From assembly GCA_020137815.1 (NCBI GenBank), contig CM035353.1, positions 4,526,404 to 4,590,403 of the forward strand: a stretch of 64,000 bases of DNA, read 5' to 3'. The notes below the pieces were generated by a model, which searched no databases, was not told the DNA's origin, and saw only the letters and a list, made by a program, of their open reading frames with translations. Shown one piece after another: positions 32,370-45,352 of this stretch. The translations under genes were made by a program, and so were the position numbers. The stretch is from Hormiphora californensis. Its lineage: Eukaryota > Ctenophora > Tentaculata > Cydippida > Pleurobrachiidae. Positions within the stretch are counted from its first letter, which is position 1; every line of letters starts with the position of its first letter.

Positions 32370-33775
32370 AAAGTGTACTGATAGTAAAACCCCAGTTCCT
32401 GGAGACAGCTAAGAGCATGTTCGGAGACACAGGGATGCAAATAACAGCAGATGGGGCAAGACATCTGGGAGCAACCATTGGTTCAGAATGTTTCAAAAAC
32501 ACGTTTGTTTCCAACGCAGTGTCTACCTGGCGTGAAGAGCTCAAGAACTTAGTAGTTATTGCGAAGACCAATCCCCACCTTGCATACAGCAATTTTACGA
32601 GAAGTTTCAAGTTCAAGTGGGGCTTCATGCAGAGGACCATACCAGATGTAGCAGACCTCTTTCAGCCGCTAGAGGATCTCATTCGATCCGAACTGATCCC
32701 CTGTTTCGCTGGTAGACAGGTGTCTGATTTGGAGCGAGAAATGTTTGCACTTCCGACTAACCTTGGCGGAATGGGGATTGACAACCCGGTGCTCACCAGT
32801 GACAGGGCCTTTGCCAACTCATGTTTGTTAACCAAGCCACTGGTTGATGCTATTCTGGTATCACAGGAGATTGATATGGACATGTCCAAAGTTGACAAAC
32901 TGGCTAGGGATGCTCGTGTTGAGATCGCTAAATCAAATGAGGGCCACAACTCTGAATCTCTTAAGAAGTTGCTGACCAGGATATCATGCCCGAAACTAGT
33001 GAGATGTCTTGACCTTGCTGGAGAATCTGGTGCATCTGGATGGCTTACGACCAGGCCTTACCCCCATTTGGGCTTTGAGCTTAACCAGTTAGAATTTGTT
33101 GACTCAATAGCTCTACGATATGGATTTGAAGCGAAAGATCTAGGCTCAACATGTGCTTGTGGTAAGCCTAATGATACCGATCACACCATGTCATGTGCTA
33201 AGGGCGGGTATACAATTCTCAGACACGATAATATCAGAGACCTTATGGCTGAGATTTGTTCCTATGCCGGCCTCAAAGCTGTTGAAACCGAAAAGCTTCT
33301 GCAACCATGTCCAGACGGTATCCAGTTTCACCCATCGGCAAACACTGCTCCTGACGCACGAATGGATGTGGTTGCACTAGACCTGTGGCGTAAATCGCAA
33401 CTTGCCCACATGGATGTGAGAGTCTTCCATGCCAATGCACCGTCCCATATCAACACGCCCATTGATCAACTCTACCGAAGGAATGAGTCAAGCAAAAAGC
33501 AATCATACGGTAAACGGGTTCGAGAAGTTGAAGGAGGGACATTTTCTCCATTGGTCATGAACACAGCGGGTGGGATAGCTAATGAGTTTCACAAAGTCTT
33601 GAAGACACTCTCATCCCGCATCTCAACAAGAACAGGAGAACCATACGCTGAAGTGATGGCTCACCTCAGAACGAGGTTACGGTTCTCATTACTGAGGACA
33701 TGCCTCATAGCCTTGAGAGGAAATCGGAGGAAGATCGCCATCGCCAACCTAGCCTGCACTGAGCTTGTTACGTGA
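32370..33775 (+). CDS. 5'-truncated retroelement polymerase C-terminus
   Basis: A 452-codon frame (first ATG 32417; the element-like frame begins upstream at about 32372 with SVLIVKPQFLETAKS). Residues 15-125 (HLGATIG, RTIPDVADLFQPLE, ALPTNLGGMGIDNP) look like the region C-terminal to the RT catalytic core. Residues 246-260 form a Cys/His cluster (CACGKPNDTDHTMSC) followed by LRHDNIRDL. PDARMD (312-317) and MDVRVF (332-337) look like the metal-binding acids of a restriction-like (PDDEXK) endonuclease. The C-terminal half contains YGKRVREVEGGTFSPLV. The RT core with YADD is absent, so the copy is 5' truncated, but no stop breaks the rest. Confidence 0.65.
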
Positions 33776-36700
33776 AGGAAATAAGAAGAGGATAAGAAGA
33801 ATTATCAAGACCGTGAATTAATTAATTTATTGTAAAAATAAGTAAAAACAAAAATCCGCACTTTGAGTTCTTGTTCCCTTTTTGAGTATTCCAATTTCCA
33901 TTGACCCCCTGCAGCTCCGGACTGGGCCCTTTATTCTGTAATAGGGCCCCTGTTTTCTTGCAGTCTTTAAACAAACTCAAAAATGATAAATAAATGAATC
34001 ACAAACGTGTTCCTTGCAGGGATGGCCCTGCGACCCAGCAAGTCCCTGGGTGTCCGTGGCCCACAAGCGGGGTCCAGGGGCTGCAAGCGTTTTTAAACAA
34101 TATATGCATTTCTGACCCCTTTCCTCATAGACGAAAGATTTGAAGAAAACAGATTTGTGCGCACCCTTAATAAATAACACACATATAATTCGAATACAGT
34201 AAGCACGTTTTGCTTTTGCGTGCTACTGAATTCTTATTGCACACTCCTTACCACATGGATATGCAGTGCGCCCTACACACAGTACTTAGTTAATTTTGGC
34301 AGTAAATTTAGCATGGCAACAATTAACAGCCCAAAGTTAGTTAGCAGCGACAGTGAAGTTCAATGCCATTTCTCATTTGATCGTAGTTCTCCGCCCTGAT
34401 GCTTTGTTTCGTGAGGTCCCGTTCCATCAAAATTAGGTAGTGGCTTGACTTGTGATTTTTCAATGTGCAATGAATTTATTAAATGAATGTTCAATGTTCA
34501 TTGTGTTCTAAGTGTAGTTAAATATTTATTAAATTAGTACTTTAACCAAAAGCTTATCTAATTACATATTAAGTTATCGTAGTGAACGATTCGTTGAGCA
34601 CATCTTGGTCGTCCATCTTACTTCCTGCTCTGTTCTCTCCGATCGTTCTCTGTCAGTGAGTTCTCTCTCCCGTCGTTCTCTCTCCAATCGTTCCATTCGT
34701 TTGCGCTCAATTTCTTGATACATTGACCCATGTCACTGGAACTATATGATCTCTCTTGATCTCACTCTTACAACTAATTTTTTTTTGTAGTTTTCCAAAT
34801 TTGAATTTAGACTAGCCTTAGGTTAAGCTACCGTTTCTGTGGCTTCTCTGAAGGTCCAGCAAAAATATCTACAAGCGTTTGCCTGTTTAATTTGTGAGCT
34901 ATTATATTGTTCTCTATCTCTAAAACACTAGAGAGATGATAGCCGCTCATTGCTCTTACTATTTCTCAGGCGGGTTTTGATGTGTTTCAGCGCTGAGAAT
35001 GTCCGTTGGCAGCCTACTGACGTGATTGGGAGGGTGTGTGTATGTGACACATATACATACTATGTGTGTGTCCTCCGGGAGGGTGATAACCAGTTGGCCA
35101 AGCTTGTAATGTTCAGGGTACTCCTCGTACAAGGCTCTGGACCACTTCTTTGACAAGGAATCCTTGTTTTAATGGCATCTGTATTGCAACCGAACAATGT
35201 CTCTGATCCGAAAAGTGTCTCCTGAAACCACTGCAGAACCCACTTCGCCACTTTTCCCACCAATTATTTTAGTTTAAACTATTGCCTCATGTTGTGATGG
35301 ATCTTGGCAATATTGTGCAAGTTCATAATTCATTCATCAAATCCCAGTTCATTAAGATATTCTTTCCCATAGAATATGATAGCAACAATTAATTACCCTC
35401 CGTTAACCCATTTGTTGTGTAATACTCCACCTGACCTGTAAACGTATTACCCATGATTGCCGGGGAATCTGTTGTTCAGGTTGTTTATTGCAATTAAAAA
35501 ATAATAGTGTTGTTTATAGTGTTGTTCCCACCATGTTATCCTTCGAATCTCTAACTGCTACCAGCCTAATACCCCTCTCGATAACCAGATACTCGTGTGG
35601 TTTTGGAGAAAAGAGCATACAGGTTCAATCTTCCCTTGTAGTACGCTGGTGGGTACATTGTTTTAGGATACTCTGTGAAGTTGTTTCTACAAATGTTTCT
35701 GAGGGTTTGTAGTATGGTCTTACTGTCCTCAATTTGGGTGACTGGTGTCCGAGGACTTAGGGTGAACACCACGTAATGCTGTATGCTGGCTACACTGCGG
35801 GGATAGGGTTTGTTATTCTACAAGAGTTGGCTACCAGCCTAATAGCCCTCTCGATAACCAGTTGGCTAAAACGATTATTCAGGATTCACAATTCTCGGAT
35901 TTCTTGGAGGTTACTCGCGAGCACGATTTTGCGGAACTGAAACTCAAACGGAACTGAAACTCTCATTAGCTAATTGAAGTTTAATTATGTGATCTGAATT
36001 TATCAACTTAGGTCAATATCAAATGATGATTTGGAAAGTTCCATACCCCAGGACGGACACGACTTCCCAAACACGGATAAAAACACTGTGTTATATCTTA
36101 CTAACATCCCTATGGTTTGACAAATGACTCTAACTGTTTTCTTCTTTCACATATTGTGTCTCTCCGTTTCTTTCGTACAGTTTTCTTAACTTCCTGTGAG
36201 TACAAGAATTATTGCATTATATATTCAATCTGCTAATTTCTAAACCCTGAATGATATTTTAGCACATTTGAGAAAGTCCGCTATTTTCCCTATATCTGGT
36301 ATCGTCATGCAGAGGATAGGCCTTTTCCTGAAAGGGAGAGAATAATAATAACAGTAATAATATAATAAGAATATTTAACAAGTGATTAGTTATGTTATAA
36401 CGTTTGACGAATAATTACTTTCTCGTTTTCCTCGACTCGCCCTTCAATTCTTGGCCACAGCAGCTTTAGGTGTACTTGTTCCAGCACCTGCAGTCCTACA
36501 AAAGGTTAATTGTGATGCCGCTCCAGGTCGGTGAGATTCCTGCTCGGCATCATACCCCTGTATTTGACCACATCTTGTAACTCAATTACTTACAAGCCCA
36601 ATTTGGTGTTGCGACTGTAATGTTGCCTTAGATCCGGAGAGGATGTACATATTCAAACTCGTATACCAAACCGTATCCGTCACCTTACTGGCATCCCATC

Positions 36701-37217
36701 GCGTCGATCCCTGTTGTGGATTACATGGGGTATTACATGGTCTGTCTGCAGTGGCAGTGTAGAGTTTTAAACTCCGGTACTGCAGAGTTCATCGGTAAGA
36801 TGCTGTAATATGTATACCTCTTGTTCGCTATCGCTTAACTGGGGTATCACAGGGGAGCCACCAATGATGTCGTCAACTGCCTCACTGTTCCTCTTCTTAG
36901 GGGGGAAAATGTATTTGATCAAGTCACACAGTTGAAATTACAATCAATCAATAGCATCAGTTAACGTTTATTATTGATTTTTTTTCTTTACCACTCCGAC
37001 CGCCATATTTACCTTCCTTAGGGCTCCCACTTTCCAAATGTTTTTAGAGGTGTTCTTCTTTGACATCGTTTAAGTGTTTTCGGTGACCAGTGTCTCCTTC
37101 GTTGCCAAATAGCAGTAAGATAATGGTATCTCGATATGATCATGATGTTGGTACACATGTAATGGATACAGATCCGCCACTTTTCCACCGATCCACCCAA
37201 CTAACTTATATTTCGTA
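33776..37217. other. No gene recognised
   Basis: A ~3.4-kb stretch with only short open frames and no transposon termini that I could pair. A small GC-rich block (33895-34095) has GGGCCC-type words; the rest is AT-rich. Confidence 0.4.
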
Positions 37218-38495
<1,278 letters not shown>

Positions 38496-38832
38496 TATAT
38501 TTCCATGAAAAGTGGATCATTTTTGAACCACTGGTTAAGAAGATACAGTTACTGGTACCTCTCAAGAAGCAACCTGGTTGTACTTTGTAATGCAGGATTC
38601 CCAAGTTAACTTGATTCTACAAAAGTTAACACTTAATTTAATGCGTCAATTTCAATAGTTTCGTTAACTTAACCTCGATTGCAGTAGCTTTTGTATTAGA
38701 CATTAGTGAACGGAAGCCTTCCGTCGCAAGGTGCCAACTTTTCTCACAATTCAAGCTCTGGGCTGTTGGTTTCCAGATCTGTCAGCTCCCCAAGGAATCC
38801 CTGTACAAACTAAAATGAGGAGTTTCTAATTA
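38496..38832. other. No gene recognised
   Basis: AT-rich spacer between two elements. Confidence 0.5.
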
Positions 38833-39501
38833 GTCGGGGCGAATCTCAATTTTTTGACTGTAACCCACCTATTTTGACCCGCTGAACACGATCCCGTCCA
38901 TAGGTAAGCTCGCAAAAGTGAAGAAAATGCCCAAATCGGCCACGCCCTTTTACCTGTATTTTCAGCTTAAACGATGCTCAAAATCGGGCTTTTTACCGTT
39001 TTTCGCTCATTTTGAGCATCGATTAAGCCCAATAACGGCTAAACGGTTGGAGATAGAGCTTAAAAGTCCGACGTCGACCCCCCATAACTTGGCTATTGCC
39101 TACAAAATGGCGCCAGTGAAAAGTCTCTAAACCATTCCTAAGTGGCTATAGCCATATAGCCAAAAAACGGTTATGCGCAAACCTAATTATCCAATTATCT
39201 AATTAACCAGATGAGATAGAGACTTAATTCCAGCACCTACCCCCACTAATGCGAGGGCGCTGATCACTTTAGTGCCCTCAGATTTGTCTCTACTCCTATT
39301 CTAAGAGGATTTATGTTTTTGGCTACAGGCTGAAAATACAGGTAAAAGGGCGTGGCCGATTTGGGCATTTTCTTCACTTTTGCGAGCTTACCTATGGACG
39401 GGATCGTGTTCAGCGGGTCAAAATAGGTGGGTTACAACCGGAATTTGCTTTTCACCAAATAGTGAGTCAACCACTTCTTTTTGTGAGAGATTCGTCCCGA
39501 C
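38833..39501. mobile_element. TA-flanked inverted-repeat element, 669 bp
   Basis: TA at 38831-38832 and 39502-39503. The termini are GTCGGGGCGAATCTC and its near complement. A ~100-bp inner inverted repeat (38870-38968 against 39328-39427) is nearly perfect; the right arm has an extra ~35 bp between terminus and inner repeat. A second hairpin lies inside (about 38970-39030). Probably Tc1/mariner-related and non-autonomous. No coding capacity. Confidence 0.6.
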
Positions 39502-40509
39502 TAAATTGAATTGGCACATTCATTTTAATTAATCAAGTAAAGGAACTTTTTAAATTACAACTGAGAAGAATCCTCCCCTAAAGTTGGCCAGGATCTCAAT
39601 CATAACACAGTATCATAGACATTTAATGGTCAAATTTATTGACCCTGAAAAAATGCATCCACCTAGATCTGGATAACATGGGTCGAATGATCCAACGTCT
39701 GAAAAGTTACCCCAGAATTCATAGTTCATTAAACCGTGTGGCACAAACCGGAACCCATCAAGACTCTTCGTTTTAGGCATTCAAATTTCCGGCCTGCCCG
39801 TACGGGGGCGGTTTTTCCATGCTACCTGCAACATCTCAAACTAACTTCTTTTAACTTCGTCACGAGGTGTCCTTGTCGGCTAAATAGGTTGCACTTGAGG
39901 TGTTGTCCCATGTCCTGTACCAGCCAACCGTACATCGTATCCACATATTATATGTACTTCGTTGTTAGGGGGCTGCATTTACCTGTAATTGTCCACTCTT
40001 TTTTCGTCCATCTTGGTGGTAGCATAGGTTCAGGTGTCGGCCGTACCTTCACTTTGTTCTCCGCAGGTCATTCATGCTGTTTATATCCGTCAACAGGGTG
40101 GTAACATAGGTTCAGGTGTCGTACTTCGTCAGGTACTTCCAATGTCAACATCGGACATCTCCAATCCATCTCCCAATCAGATTGGCCTTGCCCCGAACTC
40201 TCATCATCTCGAACTGTGACTCAATACTCCTGTGTGCGATGGGGGTGTTACAAACAATGATTTTATGTAGTTACTAGTACGTAGTTACCAGTTCGTAGCT
40301 TTTAGTAACAATTCTAGTAGAATATTAAGTACATTGTATAATATAACCACAAACAACTGTGGCTGATATATAATCGCTTCTGCTGCCAGTATCCTCTCTC
40401 CTAGAGACCTACATACGTAAGCTGGCAGCAGACCCCTCCTTTGTCCGTCTTCTAGAGTAGCCGTTTGTGCCTTGTATGTCTCCGCCCAGTCTGTAACCCT
40501 CTGGCCCGG

Positions 40510-40770
40510 TTGTAGTGCAGATATTGTGGTTTGGTGCCTACATTTCCCCGTCAATTCCCGTCTTGAGTTCAGTAATCTAGTGTCCCCAACCATTTTCAAG
40601 ATTTCCAGCTTTTCCGAAACACACAGGTCACACGACCGTCGGCCTGGCTTGTAGGTGTGTCCCTTTCTGATCACCTTCCATTTAATCTGGTAATCCCGTC
40701 CTTGATCCTTCATTTCCCACACTTTCTCTGACAATTTAGTAGAGTTCTTATGATGTGGGAGCCTCCTGAT
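40510..40770 (-). pseudogene. Penelope-like GIY-YIG C-terminal part
   Basis: On the minus strand the frame reads LPHHKNSTKLSEKVWEMKDQ then YQIKWKVI, RRSCDLCVSEKLEI, LLNSRRELTGKCRH. This matches the order at the end of Penelope-like GIY-YIG nucleases: the N-S-T-x-L block, W-x-I and the C-x2-C cluster. Its N-terminal half, with the catalytic Y-I-G and Arg, is missing on this strand and lies inverted at 40796-40914. It cleaves DNA in intact elements; here it is split. Confidence 0.7.
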
Positions 40771-40795
40771 ACACCACCACCCTCTTCTAATAATG

Positions 40796-40914
40796 AGGAG
40801 TGGATCTATATTGGAATGACAGGAGGGACTTTTAAACAGAGATACAACCAGCACATGTCAGACTTCAGGCTCCCACATCATAAGAATTCTACTAAATTGT
40901 CAGAGAAAGTGTTT
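40796..40914 (+). pseudogene. Penelope-like GIY-YIG N-terminal part (inverted)
   Basis: The plus-strand frame reads WIYIGMTGGTFKQRYNQHMS then FRLPHHKNSTKLSEKV, giving the Y-I-G, R and H residues of the fold. It overlaps the minus-strand part by the shared KNSTKLSEKV block, so 40722-40766 and 40866-40914 form a ~45-bp inverted repeat at the inversion junction. Confidence 0.7.
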
Positions 40915-41382
40915 TTCCCTAGGCTACCTGCAACATCTCAAATTAACTTCTGTTAACTTCGACACGAGGTGTCCTTGTCGGCTAAACATGTTGCACTTGA
41001 GGTGTTGTCCCATGTCCTGTGCCAACCGTGCATCGTATCCACATATCATGTACTTTGTGAGGTGCTTCCGATATTGCCAACATCTCCAATTAAGTGTTAA
41101 ATATATATCAAACTTACCCAAACATGTGGAACAATAATGCTGGTATCTTGGTCTCATCTCATTCTCCCATCAGATTGGCAGCTTGCCCCGAACTCTCATC
41201 ATCTCGTGACTCAATACTCCTGTGTGCGATGGGGGTGTTACAAACAATTATTATAGTTACTAGTTCGTAGCTTTTAGTAACAACTAGTAGAATAGTAAGT
41301 ATATTGTAGAATAGAAACAGCTGTGGTTGATATATAAACCACAGCTGTTTGATTATATATAATCGCTGTCGTTTTTCTTCAG

Positions 41383-41576
41383 ATGGGGGACTTCACCTTC
41401 CAGGAAGTTCTTATTCTTGTGTGTGTCCTCATTCTCTTTCTTCTCTCCGCCTCACTGCAGTGATTATCTTCATTTGTCGGGTTTCTCGCCCGCTTCTTGC
41501 CCCTGCCTCTCGTGCGTTTCGGTATCCCTCTGACATTCCTGCCGAAATTTGCCCTGTTTCGAGACATCCTACCTAG
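41383..41576 (+). other. Possible small membrane-peptide frame
   Basis: After an acceptor-like TTTTTCTTCAG, an ATG opens MGDFTFQEVLILVCVLILFL then SASLQ and a stop. Shifting one base the sequence continues VIIFICRVSRPLLAPASRAF to 41576. Together these resemble a hydrophobic segment split by a frameshift. It could equally be chance. It lies just beyond the Penelope-like element. Confidence 0.2.
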
Positions 41577-41939
41577 GTGGAGTGTTCTGGTTAGTTCAGT
41601 TGTTCGGTATTTCAGTTTCACAGATGACGTATGAGAGTTTTTGGGGGCCAAATGCTAACAGTTCTTGCTTTGCACGCGCCACGCGTGTGCGTTCTCACGT
41701 TCCCAGCTTTCTGTTCTCCTTCCATTTGTGACATGTCATGGCCAAATCTGAGGGGGGAGAGTAGTGTTAGAATCAGCTACCTGGTACATGCTACCTAGTA
41801 CATACATGCAAAATACAGTGCCGTACAGATAGTTATCCTGTGTCAAGATTAGAAATTTTGGCAGAGCTTCCGCAGGGGCTCCTGGCCCCTACTCGGTTTT
41901 TAGGAGAGCTCCCCGTTGCAGTACTCTGGTACATGCTGT
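41577..41939. other. No gene recognised
   Basis: Short repeats of GGTACATGCT occur at about 41782 and 41930. No motif. Confidence 0.45.
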
Positions 41940-42070
41940 TTCTGGGGTCTGTCAATACTGTTAGTATTGCAAGTTGTAATTATAAAAGATGGAAAAAATG
42001 ATAAAAAAAAATGCCCAATAAATAATTGTTCAAAGATGACAAAGAATATATCAATCAGAAAAAAGATAGA
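41940..42070 (+). repeat. ~130-bp repeat, copy 1 of 3
   Basis: Matches 42440-42570 and 43440-43570; all share CTGTTAG/CTATTA, GTTGTAATCATAAA, CCCAATAAATA and ATATCAATCAGAAAA. All three lie on the same strand around the MITE at 42218. Confidence 0.7.
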
Positions 42071-42217
42071 CTCCAACATGGGGTTGTCATATAAATCAAC
42101 ACGGTCGACTTCGGAATACTCTGTAATTGTTTTTCATATTCGTCTGGTATATCTATGTAGCTGCGTAGGGGGCTAGCTGTGGGTGGAATGGTATTCAAAA
42201 TCCTTGCAAAAATGTTA

Positions 42218-42390
42218 CAGTCGGACCCCGATTTAGGGCCCCCCGATTTAGTGGCACCCCGATTTAGGGACAGGATTTTTTTTCCCCCGATATAGGAAAT
42301 TAACCTTATTTGACCCCGATTTAGTGGACACCCCGATTTAGTGGACAAGAGCCTTTCCCCCGAGGGTGTCCCTAAATCGGGGTCCGACTG
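42218..42390. mobile_element. pogo/Tigger-like MITE with internal terminal-motif copies
   Basis: 173 bp, TA on both sides (42216-42217 and 42391-42392). The ends CAGTCGGACCCCGATTTAGG are a perfect inverted repeat. CCCCGATTTAG recurs internally about four more times, in the same orientation as the left end. No coding capacity. Confidence 0.85.
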
Positions 42391-42439
42391 TATTTCTATT
42401 TTTGCTCATTCTAAAAATAAGAAATATTCTGTGCCAACA

Positions 42440-42570
42440 TTCTTCATGCAGTTGGCACGTGAAAACGCTGTTAGTGTTGTAATCATAAATTTGAAAAAGA
42501 TGATAAAAATGCCCAATAAATAATTGTTAAAAGATGACAATATATCAATCAGAAAAAAGACAGAAATCAG
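42440..42570 (+). repeat. ~130-bp repeat, copy 2 of 3
   Basis: See 41940-42070. Confidence 0.7.
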
Positions 42571-42969
42571 ATTTAAAATTAATAATAACGGTTCGTGAGA
42601 TCCCATAGGGTCAAAAAATTCACGTTTCTTATAACATGGAACATTGGATTGACAAGATGATTTAATGTTCGGCGAAGTGCACGTTGATAACAGCCCCATT
42701 GTTATAAGTATGTCTTCTATTAGCTATGCAATTTGGGTCCTGAGTAAGAAAAAGGTAAAAGAAAACGTTAATTGATCTTGTTTATCTCGAATTAGGCTTC
42801 CTTATCGGTACCACTACTGCCAACAGTTGTCTCCTTTCTCCAACCGTTATCCTCTCCTCCAATAGAGAAATAAATGATGAATTAATAAAGTAATAAAAGA
42901 CGACAATAAAGTAATAAAAGATGATCAATAAATAAATAAAAGATTTTCAATAAAGGTTCCTTCTCTTAC
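42571..42969. other. No gene recognised
   Basis: AT-rich, with repeated AATAAAGTAATAAAAGA words near 42885-42945. Confidence 0.5.
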
Positions 42970-43330
42970 CTAGTTCCGAGCAGGTGCAGGCCCCTCCTGT
43001 CTCCTCCTCTTCACGGCTGGAAGGGTTGCCGCTTGACGCACCACGGTCAGGGCCGCTCCCAGGAGGACTTCGGAGGGGTGGTCCTCGACGGCCCTTTCCA
43101 GCAGGGTCACGAACAGTTGTAGTCCGAAGAATAACCCTTTCACTCGCTTGGGGTTGGAACTTCTCCTGTCTGCCCAAATGCCCCTGTATTGCCTGATGGA
43201 TTTCCAAGCAGTCATGATCTCCCGACAGCTGCAGTTGGAGAGGGCAGTGGATCTTGATGCAATTGGGTGGCCCCCGGTCTGGTTTACCCGGCAGAGGGCC
43301 GTGGCAATGGCCGTCTAGCACACCCTGACA
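42970..43330 (-). CDS. Putative exon, unknown protein
   Basis: The most protein-like minus-strand frame runs from about 43315 to 42970 and includes CREIMTAWKSIRQYRGIWAD then VKGLFFGLQLFVTLLERAVE, SEVLLGAALTVVRQAA and a basic end. Its amphipathic helices read more naturally than the overlapping, longer frame (42947-43366), which is Pro/Gly/Arg-rich. A good donor (AACTAG|GTAAGAG) lies at the 3' end near 42968. No family recognised. It may be part of a gag-like protein. Confidence 0.35.
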
Positions 43331-43439
43331 GTTTACAGTATGCCACCAGCTACAGGTTAGCCGCATACCAGATGTTTATCCTGAACTTGCTTTTCTTACT
43401 AGAAACATTCCTACATGACCAACATCCTCTGCCGCTGGC

Positions 43440-43570
43440 AGTTGGCACGTGGAAACACTATTAAAATTGCAAGTTGTAATCATAAAATATGGAAAAGATG
43501 ACAAAAAATACCCAATAAATAGTTGTTAAAAGATGCCATATCAATCAGAAAAAGACAAACATCAGATTTA
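43440..43570 (+). repeat. ~130-bp repeat, copy 3 of 3
   Basis: See 41940-42070. It begins with the same GCAGTTGGCACGTG seen at copy 2. Confidence 0.7.
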
Positions 43571-44394
43571 ACTAATAGTGATGATACAAATGATGTAAAG
43601 CGACCAAGTATGAACGTGAAGCAGCAACGAACTGGTCGGGTGTCACACATTCGTTCCACATAACAATCTCACCGCATTCGCAACGTTGCAGAACACACAG
43701 CCAGTTCGTTGTTGTTTCGCTTAAGCAACACTATGATTTGCCTGTAATTAATTAAATATAATGCCAAAATAATAAACTATGTATCCTCCATGGATGATGG
43801 ACCATGGGATTCGAGCTCTCGATTTCAATCGTAAGCTCGAATAAAGCGTCAGTTCTGCTCTTTTACCAAGGGTGATCCTGGATGCAACCAGCCACCGGTA
43901 TGCCGCATGAGTCTTCGCCAGCTGTTTGATAATCAATCAATCTAGATTAAAGCAATCTCATCTTCGAAATTGTTAGCAATTTAATCATTTTCATTAATTT
44001 AAGTTTTATCTTGATTTGGGCCAGGTTAAAATCATAACTAATTACATATATTGTATACAAAATAATTATTATCCCGTCTGCAGGGACGGATGAATCTAGA
44101 GAATAATAGCGGGGAGTGTGCTTGTATTTTGTGTTATAATTTTTATGAAGTACACAGTACACACTTCTTAAATATTCTTTTCTCCGTTCCATACAGTTTC
44201 ATCTCTTTATTAATTTGAAGTAGTAACTGCAGTCGTTCTTGGCCGGGCAGTTTAGCCTTTTGATTTTAGGGCAGCTGTAAAAATCCTAGATAGGGTATTC
44301 GCTTGTACTGTAAGTAATTAACGCAATTCATCATCGAATAGCAATTTTTATTAATTTTTTATTAATTTTGCTTCATTGTCAAGACATCTTGCTT
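43571..44394. other. No confident gene
   Basis: The minus strand of 43790-43925 has GGTAAAAGAGCAGAAC and GAGCTCGAATCCCATGG, weakly like the promoter boxes of a tRNA-derived SINE, but no tRNA fold was drawn. The rest is AT-rich. Confidence 0.3.
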
Positions 44395-44680
44395 GGGAGA
44401 ACTGTTTTGCGGCTCCAACTTAGTGACCGTCAATGGATTGCCACCATTTATGCCCGTGAAGGTAGCAGAAGAGGCACATACTCTCGGAGTGGTTTGAACC
44501 TTTGTAGGTTGGGGCGTGACAGTTCCTGCATTTAAATGCTCTCCCTTGCTTAGGTTTTTGATTCTCACTACAACATTTTTGCCAGGCACCCCCATATAAA
44601 CGTACCCACTTTCGCACTAGCAACTGGCGCATTCCTCAGAGTCAGACATAGCGAGTAACGGTCACTTTTCAACACAGAAT
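44395..44680 (-). pseudogene. Cys/His-rich fragment
   Basis: The minus-strand frame (44632-44420) contains FKCRNCHAPTYKGSNHSES then CLFCYLHGHKWW. Pairs C-x2-C, C-x2-C and several His suggest a zinc-binding module. The flanks are out of frame. Probably part of a retroelement protein; not identified. Confidence 0.3.
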
Positions 44681-45279
44681 TTTCTATCATGGCAATCTCA
44701 ATACCACTTACATGTCCAACTCATTGCATCTCTGCAAGACATTCGTCTCGCTAGAGTCGGTCACCCTTGCCATGAATTCTTGATTATCCTGATTCCAGGA
44801 TCCGAAACTAAACATGTTCTCCTCGTACTCGTATTATATAAAGGAAACTTGATTCGTTCTACAGACGTTACCGATATTGCTTATTGCAACTGTCAATAAT
44901 TGTCGTCCCTGAGAGGACTGGTCTCGGGTGCTAATACATGTTGCTCGTTATAAGCTCCATCACCACACATATAATATGTTATTTTGTGAATGGTGTTTTT
45001 TAACAATCCCCATTGTGGATGTCTTTTACTAATTCCATGGCTGTATGAGGGCAAATAACAGTTTCTTGGCTCCTTTTGAATTTAAAATTTACAATTGTTT
45101 TAATAGTCACTATGTACCCAATAGTTAAAAAATAAGCTTCGATCGATGTCTTTGGCCATCCTTTAATCGTAATGAGAGGTACTCCATACTTTTATTACTT
45201 TGTGTTGGCTGATGATATATCATTGTTCAGTGTTCACCTTCTCTATTTCCTGAAGTAAGCCGTCATCATCCAGGATCCG
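44681..45279. other. No gene recognised
   Basis: AT-rich; nothing recognised. Confidence 0.5.
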
Positions 45280-45345
45280 CTCGGTATTTGAGCACACGTG
45301 GCTCGGTCAATATGCTTCTGCTGCTCGTCGCAGAAGGGGGGATCC
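45280..45345 (+). repeat. Direct-repeat flank, copy 1
   Basis: GCTCGGTCAATATGCTTCTG plus CTGCTCGTCGCAGAAG recurs at 46667-46736 and, within a longer context, at 47209-47345. Copies 1 and 2 bracket the hairpin element at 45441-46510. Confidence 0.8.
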
Positions 45346-45352
45346 CATGGTA

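Larger units (their letters stand above)
39810..41345. mobile_element. Penelope-like element with long direct repeats
   Basis: Two long direct repeats, 39810-40370 and 40912-41345, share CATCTCAAACTAACTTCT-type starts, CTTGTCGGCTAAA, CCCCGAACTCTCATCATCTC and TTCGTAGCTTTTAGTAACAA. Between them lies GIY-YIG coding sequence in both orientations. Penelope-like elements are known for such LTR-like repeats and for inverted partial copies. The second repeat ends in a hairpin (AAACAGCTGTGGTT with its complement near 41316-41352). No RT domain is present here. Confidence 0.65.

Noticed and set aside
39810-41345. Hammerhead ribozyme in the Penelope-like direct repeats
   Set aside because: Such ribozymes are known in these repeats, but I did not find CTGATGA plus GAAA with a matching stem on either strand.
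42947-43366. The longer 139-codon minus-strand frame
   Set aside because: It is Pro/Gly/Arg-rich out-of-frame reading of a segment whose other frame gives plausible amphipathic helices.
43790-43925. tRNA-derived SINE on the minus strand
   Set aside because: A partial B-box-like word (GCTCGAATCCC) without a clear A box, tail or flanking duplication; too weak to annotate as a feature.
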